Shown here piece by piece: positions 8,551 to 15,500 of a stretch of 64,000 nucleotides of DNA. The stretch is from assembly GCF_011762185.1 (NCBI RefSeq), contig NZ_JAASQJ010000001.1:372001-436000 (forward strand), given 5' to 3'. Position numbers and translations under genes: made by a program. The stretch comes from Dyadobacter arcticus. Lineage in GTDB: Bacteria; Bacteroidota; Bacteroidia; Cytophagales; Spirosomataceae. The notes beneath the pieces were generated by a model that saw only the letters and a list, made by a program, of their open reading frames with translations, ran no database searches and was not told the DNA's origin. The stretch's first letter is position 1. Each line of letters begins with the position of its first letter.

Positions 8551-9624
8551 TTAATCTTTCAACTTCACATCTCCGTAAGTAGAATTCACGGTTATCTTGG
8601 TACCAGATCCTGTCCCAATCTTACCCTGGTACTGCCTCACTTTGTAAGACTTGTTATCCTTGGCGGGTTGCACTGAGAAATTAACATTGCTTGCCGGATA
8701 ACTAAAATTACCGTATGTAACGGTTACATTGAATTGGTTGGCTTCTGCGGGTAATATGATGGAAGAATAAGCCGCCTGAATATCCACATTCTGAGCAGAA
8801 TTGGTCAGCTCATTAATTTTAAAGTTTCCCGAATAATTCAGTTTTATCTTTCCTGAGCCACGAATTGTTCCAATTTTAGCCCCGGAATAGTCTATATCTG
8901 CATCCAGGTTAATGACATCACCAATGTTGAGCTCACCAAATTTGTTATTGATCAGCACATCCTTCACAAGGTCCAATGTCAGATTGGAGTATTGACATTC
9001 CATCTTACCCCCATCCATTTTACCGATTTTTGCGCTGCCGTAACTGATATCAATGTTGTTGTCGGCATTGTCCAGCAGCGTTGCCACAAAGCTGCCGTAT
9101 TTGGAATTAACAGTCAATGGTGCATGGAAAGTCGGGATATCCGTGTTCCCAAATTTGTTACGAACGATCAGTGCATTCTCTTTGGGCATGTACACTGTGT
9201 AATCGATTTGAATGTAGTTTTTCTCTCCTTTTCTATTGTTCCATCCATTATTGCCGAACCTGCTCCTGTCAATATGCGTGGTCAGGCTGATCTGGTTTTT
9301 AACCCGTTTTTCGTCGATATTAATCGCTCCCAGATAGTCAGATGCTTTATCATCAGAAGGCGCATTGGCAGTAATAATAATCTCAACTTTAATTTCCTCC
9401 TTGCTCCAGAGATTGATTTTTACCTGCCCAAACTGATTGTCCACCACCAGCAAATCGCTGCTTTTTACATCAAATACCTTTACAATATTTCTCCGTTTCT
9501 CAATCAGTCCGTTTTGCTCGGATCCCGGATCTTCGCAACAAATATTTATTGCTGATACGACCTGTGGCAGCAAAACTGCCAGACTAAATAACAGGTGTAT
9601 TACTGTTCTCTTTATCGTTGTCAT
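8551..9624 (-). CDS. Exported DUF4097-like beta-repeat protein
   Basis: A 357-residue protein with an N-terminal signal peptide (hydrophobic LLFSLAVLLPQVVSA). The body shows a loosely repeated short motif, aromatic-Gly/Ser followed by a beta-strand, about every 20-25 residues (YGSFVATL, YGSAKIGKM, YSNLTLDL, FGELNIG, YSGAKIG, YGDVKL). This fits the DUF4097/putative-adhesin fold, a right-handed beta-helix. The start overlaps the end of the anti-sigma-like gene by 41 nt, so the two are translated from one transcript. Such proteins are commonly found downstream of ECF sigma/anti-sigma pairs in Bacteroidota, and they may sense or respond to envelope stress. No enzymatic residues are visible and the real function is unknown. 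Confidence 0.75.
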   Translation of the reverse strand: MTTIKRTVIHLLFSLAVLLPQVVSAINICCEDPGSEQNGLIEKRRNIVKVFDVKSSDLLVVDNQFGQVKINLWSKEEIKVEIIITANAPSDDKASDYLGAINIDEKRVKNQISLTTHIDRSRFGNNGWNNRKGEKNYIQIDYTVYMPKENALIVRNKFGNTDIPTFHAPLTVNSKYGSFVATLLDNADNNIDISYGSAKIGKMDGGKMECQYSNLTLDLVKDVLINNKFGELNIGDVINLDADIDYSGAKIGTIRGSGKIKLNYSGNFKINELTNSAQNVDIQAAYSSIILPAEANQFNVTVTYGNFSYPASNVNFSVQPAKDNKSYKVRQYQGKIGTGSGTKITVNSTYGDVKLKD

Positions 9625-10192
9625 TTTTCACTTTATTAATGCGTTGCAAAATATCTAACTGTTGGTTGAGAAGATCAACCTGCCACTGTAAGTTCTGGAC
9701 CATGGCTTCCAGTAATGCTTCCTGGTTAGGAGCATCCGATAAGTTGGAGCGCAGGTTTCGATAACTCGCCTCCAAGCTTTCCAAATCAGCAGCGAAATCT
9801 TTGTAAACCTCCGGATTATTCCGGGCCAGCTTAATGATTTCCTCTCTTTTTTGGTCTATTGCAACATTGTACTGATTGAATTCTCGGGCGTAGGTAGGGA
9901 CTTTTAAAGCTACGCGCGGGTCACGGGTAATGCCGTACTCATTGTTGAGGTATGCCAAAAACCCTATTCCCAAGGCCAGGAAGACACCAGCGGCAATCCG
10001 CCAGTCAAAATAAGGGCTGCTTAATCGCCTAATTTTTTTTTGGGATTTCTCGGGAACTACCGGAAACTCATTATGAAGTTGGCTTTCAATCTGGCTCCAT
10101 AAAGAATCTTGCGGTAATAAAGTATCAAATCCATCCCTGTTATCTCGCACAAACCGCTCCAATCGATCTTTTTTATCAGAAGAATTTTTCAT
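9584..10192 (-). CDS. Putative single-pass anti-sigma factor
   Basis: A 202-residue protein. The N-terminal about 75 residues are charged and cytoplasmic (DRLERFVRDNRDGFDTL, then LWSQIESQL). A single transmembrane helix follows near residues 80-100 (IAAGVFLALGIGFLAYL), then a periplasmic coiled-coil-like region rich in Q, L and N, ending in a predicted helix. There is no zinc-binding HxxxCxxC motif. Size, topology and position directly after the ECF sigma gene support an anti-sigma role, but sequence alone does not prove it. The gap to the sigma gene is 192 nt and is filled by phased repeats, which is wide for such a pair. Its 3' end overlaps the next gene by 41 nt. Confidence 0.65.
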   Translation of the reverse strand: MKNSSDKKDRLERFVRDNRDGFDTLLPQDSLWSQIESQLHNEFPVVPEKSQKKIRRLSSPYFDWRIAAGVFLALGIGFLAYLNNEYGITRDPRVALKVPTYAREFNQYNVAIDQKREEIIKLARNNPEVYKDFAADLESLEASYRNLRSNLSDAPNQEALLEAMVQNLQWQVDLLNQQLDILQRINKVKNDNDKENSNTPVI

Positions 10193-10274
10193 AGATTAAT
10201 AAACTTGTCATGTGTAAATAATTTTTCCAAATCAGTAAAAGTTAAAGTAAAAGACTAACTATCTGCTATTAAAT

Positions 10275-10380
10275 GTCATTTGTAGTCACTAATTGTCATT
10301 TGTGGTCATTTATAGTCACTAGTCGTTTTATAAAAAGTACAATGAATGACTACTAATGACAATCAATGACCATATCTGAC
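10275..10380. repeat. Inverted array of GTCA/TGAC motifs phased at 10 nt
   Basis: GTCA begins at 10275, 10285, 10295, 10305 and 10315, exactly 10 nt apart. After a 28-nt spacer its complement TGAC begins at 10347, 10357, 10367 and 10377. The units between are similar but not identical. The arms can pair as an imperfect long hairpin in RNA. The array starts 4 nt after the stop codon of the ECF sigma gene and ends before the anti-sigma-like gene. A relative occurs at 57921-57990. Confidence 0.8.
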
Positions 10381-10384
10381 TATT

Positions 10385-10948
10385 TCACCGTACCAGCATC
10401 TCCGCCAACTTCCTTTTCGCTCTCATATATTGCGTTCTCGAAGTGGTTTCACTGATCCCAAGCACCTCGCCGATCTCCTCATGATCATACCCTTCGAAAA
10501 GGTAAAGACTTAAAACAACCCGATATCCATCCGGCAACCTTTGAACTGTATTTCTAATCCTTTCGACCTCCAATGTCGTATCACTCTCATCCAGTCCAAA
10601 CGAATCCTCATTGCGGTCACTCCTCTCCAACGTCTCCTGAAACTCATCAATTTCAACCCATTTAACTTTTCTGCTCCTCATATGGTTGATCGCCTTGTTC
10701 ACAACAATCTGTTTCAGCCAGGCGCCAAAAGTTGATTGTTGCCGGAACTGATGGAGATTTGTGAATGCATCCACAAATGCCTCCTGTAAAGCATCTTCCG
10801 CCTCACCCATATGGTTCAAAATCCGCATGCAAATGTTGAACATTGCCTTGGAGTAATGCTTGTACAACTCATATTGTGCCTTGCGCTCCCCGAGTTTACA
10901 ACGCTCCACCAGATCGACATGCCGGTCGGGATAAATTTGTGTTTTCAA
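10385..10948 (-). CDS. ECF-type RNA polymerase sigma factor
   Basis: A 187-residue sigma-70 of the extracytoplasmic function class. Region 2 spans about residues 20-95 (YELYKHYSKAMFNICMRIL, then DALQEAFVDAFTNLHQF, which melts the -10 element, and WLKQIVVNKAINHMR). Region 4 occupies about 130-185 (LPDGYRVVLSLYLFEGYDHEEIG, then the helix-turn-helix LGISETTSRTQYMRAKRKL) and should read the -35 element. Regions 1.1 and 3 are absent, as expected. It heads a minus-strand unit with an anti-sigma-like gene and an exported beta-repeat protein. A candidate ECF-type promoter lies upstream, consistent with autoregulation. The signal sensed is unknown. Confidence 0.93.
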   Translation of the reverse strand: MKTQIYPDRHVDLVERCKLGERKAQYELYKHYSKAMFNICMRILNHMGEAEDALQEAFVDAFTNLHQFRQQSTFGAWLKQIVVNKAINHMRSRKVKWVEIDEFQETLERSDRNEDSFGLDESDTTLEVERIRNTVQRLPDGYRVVLSLYLFEGYDHEEIGEVLGISETTSRTQYMRAKRKLAEMLVR

Positions 10949-10980
10949 GCAGAAGGTTTAGATTTTGAACGTTCTGAGGT

Positions 10981-11009
10981 AAAGACAGTAGTTAAGAATA
11001 CATGTTGCA
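10981..11009 (-). promoter_or_regulatory. Candidate ECF-type promoter for the sigma gene
   Basis: On the minus strand TGCAAC (complement of 11004-11009) is followed by 17 nt and GTCTTT (complement of 10981-10986). The AAC ... GTC pattern at this spacing is typical of ECF-dependent promoters and differs from the housekeeping TTTG/TAnnTTTG type. It sits 33 nt upstream of the sigma start codon. Confidence 0.4.
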
Positions 11010-11090
11010 CCATACATTCAACTTTTTCCAAAAAATTCCCTCCCGAACAAAGAGTCAACATGGTTTGTTGTTAAAAAAGGCCGGTGTTTC

Positions 11091-11122
11091 TTTGAATATT
11101 GGTATTAAAATATCCTATTTTG
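11091..11122 (+). promoter_or_regulatory. Candidate promoter for ispH
   Basis: TTTG at 11091-11094 followed by 21 nt and TATTTTG at 11116-11122, one base short of TAnnTTTG. Spacing fits Bacteroidota housekeeping promoters. The ispH ATG follows 27 nt later. Confidence 0.4.
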
Positions 11123-11149
11123 TTAAAAAGCAATCTACCAATTTAGTAA

Positions 11150-12373
11150 ATGAAAACGTTTAACATTCCTGATTTTTACCGGAGCCGGATCATTACCCCG
11201 ATCAAGGAATTCCGTCGTAAAAATGACAAGCTGAAACGTGATTATGCGCCTACATTGCTGGATTTCGGGCCTGTTCAGTTTTTGATCGCACGCCATTTTG
11301 GATTTTGTTATGGGGTTGAAAATGCGATTGACATTGCATACAAAGCAATCTCTGAAAATCCGGATAAACGCATTTTCCTGCTTAGTGAAATGATTCACAA
11401 CCCGGATGTTAACCGGGATCTGGTCGATAGAGGCGTGCGGTTTATTATGGATACCAAAGGAAATCAGCTCATTGGCTGGGAAGAACTTACTAATGAGGAT
11501 ATTGTCATCGTTCCGGCTTTTGGAACAACCATTGAAAATCAGAAAAAACTGACTGAGCTGGGCATTAACTCATTTGTTTACGATACCACCTGCCCATTTG
11601 TAGAAAAAGTATGGAACCGCGCTTCGCAGATCGGTGAGAAAGATTATACAATCATTGTTCACGGCAAACCTAATCACGAAGAGACGCGGGCCACTTTTTC
11701 ACACAGCAAGGAAAATGCGCCAACCGTTGTGGTCGAAAACATGGCCCAGGCGCAGCAACTGGCAAAATTTATGATTGGCTCTGAGCCATCAGCCCATTTT
11801 TTCCAGGATTTTCAGGGTCAATATTCTTTGGGTTTTGATCCGGACAAGGATTTAAAAAGAATTGGCGTGGTGAATCAGACAACAATGCTTGCTTCTGATA
11901 CTCAGGGCATTGCTGATTTTTTGAAAAATACGATGATCAGGCATTACAGCCTCCGCCCGGAGCAGGTTGAAGAACATTTTGCAAATACACGCGACACACT
12001 TTGCTATGCAACCAATGATAACCAGGATGCGACTTATGCATTGCTAACCCACGAAGCTGATTTAGTGGTCGTTGCGGGAGGTTATAACAGCTCCAATACC
12101 TCACATCTGGTAGAACTTTGTGAGCAAAAAATGCCGACTTACTTTATTGAATCCGTCAATAAGATCCTGGATAAACAATTGGTCCGGCATTACGATCTGC
12201 ACCTGAAAGAAGAAATGGTAACCCAGCATTATCTGCCCGACAAATCGCCCGTCCGCATTATGCTAACCTGCGGCGCCTCCTGCCCGGACGCAGTTGTTGA
12301 AGCCATTTTAATTCGCCTTGTGTCTTTTTTCGAAGGCGCCAGACCTGTAGAAGAAGTAATGCAGGCTTTTTAA
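11150..12373 (+). CDS. ispH: 4-Hydroxy-3-methylbut-2-enyl diphosphate reductase
   Basis: The last enzyme of the MEP pathway, reducing HMBPP to IPP and DMAPP with a [4Fe-4S] cluster. The three cluster cysteines are visible: Cys53 in HFGFCYGVENA, Cys148 in DTTCPFVEKV, and Cys378 in GASCPDAVVEA. TLCYATNDNQDA matches the active-site T-x-C-x-A-T segment, and VHGKPNHEETRAT is the family's histidine/glutamate region. At 407 residues it is about 90 longer than the E. coli enzyme; the extra sequence is an N-terminal extension of about 40 residues and internal insertions, a form I know from Bacteroidota. It is a single-gene unit with a candidate promoter before it and a hairpin terminator after it. Confidence 0.95.
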   Translation: MKTFNIPDFYRSRIITPIKEFRRKNDKLKRDYAPTLLDFGPVQFLIARHFGFCYGVENAIDIAYKAISENPDKRIFLLSEMIHNPDVNRDLVDRGVRFIMDTKGNQLIGWEELTNEDIVIVPAFGTTIENQKKLTELGINSFVYDTTCPFVEKVWNRASQIGEKDYTIIVHGKPNHEETRATFSHSKENAPTVVVENMAQAQQLAKFMIGSEPSAHFFQDFQGQYSLGFDPDKDLKRIGVVNQTTMLASDTQGIADFLKNTMIRHYSLRPEQVEEHFANTRDTLCYATNDNQDATYALLTHEADLVVVAGGYNSSNTSHLVELCEQKMPTYFIESVNKILDKQLVRHYDLHLKEEMVTQHYLPDKSPVRIMLTCGASCPDAVVEAILIRLVSFFEGARPVEEVMQAF

Positions 12374-12463
12374 TTAAAATAGCCGTTAAAACAGCATATA
12401 CAACCTTTCACTCATTTAGAATTAATATCTCAAGCGATGTGACTTATAAAAGTTAAATTAGAT

Positions 12464-12499
12464 GGATGGTTTTTTGTCATAAAAATCATCCGTTTTTTT
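12464..12499 (+). terminator. Hairpin terminator after ispH / leader hairpin of A2M gene
   Basis: GGATGGTTTTT (12464-12474) pairs with AAAAATCATCC (12481-12491), 11 bp including one G-T, with a 6-nt loop, followed by GTTTTTTTA. It is a good intrinsic terminator for ispH. It also lies only 14 nt before the A2M start at 12514, which leaves little room for a separate promoter after it. Confidence 0.75.
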
Positions 12500-12513
12500 A
12501 TATGCCCATCTTT

Positions 12514-15500
12514 ATGAAACTGATCTCTTCTACATCCATTTTTTGCCTCTTGTTCGTTTCCTGGCTGCTCAATAGCTGCTCAACTTTAAACGAGATCCGC
12601 ATTGCCGGAACCAATTTTACCGATGAAATCAGCCAGTCTCAAAACCTAGTTTTTACCTTTAACAAAGACCTGGTTTCCAACGCAGAACTTAACAGCTGGG
12701 ACTCTACCCAATATGTTCGATTTGAACCCGCGGTAAAAGGAAAATTCAAATGGACAGCCCCCAATGAACTGATTTTTTCTCCCATTGCAGGATTTAGCGC
12801 CGCAACCGCATATAAGGCGCAACTGACCAATTTCCTGACCGAAAAAGCGGACAAAGAGAAAAAACTGGATGTTTCGAAAGATCCCATTGATTTCCACACC
12901 CCTTACCTACAATTAACCACCATTGAAAGCTGGTGGGCGCTTTCGCAGGAATCTAACCGGCAGGAGGCGAGACTGCGGCTTACTTTTAATTACCCGGTCG
13001 ACCAGCAGAACGTGGCGGAAAAACTGAAAGTGATGGAAGCTGATAAATCGCTTAATTACAAGATACTACCTTCCACAGATGAAGAATCGATAGTCATATC
13101 CATCGAAAATACGGGCAAAGCTGATAACAATCCGGTTCCGTTGAGCATTGCAATTGAGAAAGGGCTAAAAATTCCAAATACTGCTTACACAAGCCAGGAA
13201 GCTTTAACAAAAACAACCAGCCTGCCTTCACCGCTCCATTTGGAAGTTGTTGACATTCAGACAGGTTTTGAAAACAATTCAGGCTATACCCGCATCATTA
13301 CCACCCAGGAGCTGGACCGTGAAAGCATTGCTACCGGATTTACCATCAGCCCGGAAATCGCCCTGCAAATCGAGCCTACCGAAAATGGTTTTATCATTCG
13401 TGGTGAGTTTAATGAAACCGAGACTTATGCCTTGCAGGTCAATAAGACGCTCAAAGGAGTGCTTGGCCCATTTCTGGAAGAAGAGGTTTCCCGTGACTTG
13501 TTCTTTGGGAAAATGCCTGCTGCCATCTCTTTTGCCAATAAAAAGGCGGTTTACATGTCGACAAAAGGCTCCAAAAATATTGGCGTGCAGATTGTTAACA
13601 TTCCAAAGGTGCAGGTAAAGATTTCGAAAATTTATGCCAATAATATCCTGGGTTATATCCGGAACAACCGTTGGGATGACTATTCCTACGTCGGAGATGA
13701 GTGGAAAGCAACCGGGGCATATCAATATAGTGACGATGCCGAAAGCAATTTTAGTGATGTGCTGGTTGATAAAAGCGTTGAAACTGAAAACCTTCCAAAA
13801 AGCAAAGGTATTTCGGCACTGAATGTTGCATTGCCCGAAGACAATCAACGCCGCGGCGTTTACCTGGTTTCGGTGAACTCAAAAGATGAAGCCTATCTGA
13901 GTGCGTCAAAGCTCGTTTCCATATCGGATATCGGACTCATCACCAAGCAAGGCAAGGACGAGATTTGGGTTTTTGCCAATTCAATTAAAACGAATGAGCC
14001 GATCGCTGATCTTGAAATCACGCTCATTAGTTCCAATAACCAAGCAGTACATACATTCACCACCGACGGAAAGGGTGTAGGTTATGTTGAAAAATTGGGT
14101 GAAAAAGCGCCTGGCTTTAAAATTGCCATGATTACGGCGAGCAATAAGGATGATTTCAACTACCTCATTCTCAATGACACACAAGTTGAAACTTCCCGAT
14201 TTGAAGTTGATGGTTTGCGGGATAACACATCTGGTTTCCAGGCCTTTATTTATGGTCAACGTGACATTTACCGGCCAGGGGAAACAATGCATTTCAATAC
14301 CGTGCTGCGGACCCAAAGCTGGCAGACGGCGCGTGAAATTCCTTTAAAATTACGTCTGGTGACCCCAAATGGCAGGGAATACCGAACCTGGCGAAAAACA
14401 ACCAATGAGCAGGGAGCCGTCGAAACTGAAATCCCAATGGACGCTGCGGTTCTTACGGGCACTTATGTGTTGGAGGTTTACAATGCCAACGATCTGTTGC
14501 TTGCTTCTCAGGCCGTGAGCGTAGAGGAATTTATGCCCGACCGCATTAAAGTTGATTTGAGCGGCGCTGCTACCGAATATGTATCCGGCGCAAATGTCTC
14601 GCTGACAGCCACCGCGCTTAATTTATTCGGGCCTCCGGCAGCTAACCGGAATTACGAAATGGAGTTCCAGTTAAAGCGAAAGGGCTTTTTTGCCAAATCT
14701 TTTCCAGAATTCACCTTCGATATTCCCGCCGAAACGACTTTCGAGCGTGATAGTCGGCAGGGTGTGACGAGTGAACAAGGCCAGGCAACCGAAAAATTTC
14801 TATTGGCGGCTGGTCTCAAAGATATTGGTGTTCTGGAAGGTAAAATTTACGTTACTGTTTTTGATGAGAATGGTCGACCCGTTAATCGTTTGCAGCGTTT
14901 TGATGTCATTACCCAACCTGTATTTTACGGGATCCGTCTTCCCGATTCTTATGTTGGGGTTAATGCGCCAGTTCCCATCGAGTTAGTCGGAGTTAATAGT
15001 AAAGGTGTGTTAAAAGGCGGCATTTCGGCGAGCGTGGAAGTTGTCCGCATTGAATATCAGACGGTTGTAGAGAAAAAATATGAACGCCTCCAATACACTT
15101 CACGCAAAAGCGAAAAAGTGGTGTATTCTAATTCTCTAAAAATGACAGCTGGGCGCGGATCATTCCAATATGTGCCCACAGTATCGGGAGAATACGAAAT
15201 TCGTGTTCGCAGGCCAGGGGCGGAGCACTATTCGCTCGCTAATTTTTATGCTTACGGATATGGCTATACTCAATACTCATCCTTTGAAGTAAGCAATGAG
15301 GGAAGGGTTTTGATGGAGACGGATAAGGATAAATACAAAGTTGGAGAATCGGCGAAGGTTTTGTTCAAAACACCGTTCGATGGAAGGCTTCTGATTACCG
15401 TTGAGCGCAATAATGTATTGGAGCAACATATCCTGACCACCGAGAAAAAAGCAGCAGAATTTAAACTGGACATTAAGGAAGTACATTTGCCGAATATATT

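Noticed and set aside
8992..9555. Long open frame (187 codons) on the plus strand
   Set aside because: It is antisense to the well-supported DUF4097-like gene, has no recognised motif, and is rich in residues typical of a shadow frame.
10275..10380. Phased GTCA/TGAC array as a CRISPR array
   Set aside because: Units are 10 nt, not the 21-40 nt repeats with unique spacers of CRISPR, and no cas gene is present.
12466..12513. Earlier start codons for the alpha-2-macroglobulin gene
   Set aside because: The ATG at 12466 lies inside the ispH terminator stem, and a start at 12502 would lengthen the lipoprotein signal without gain.
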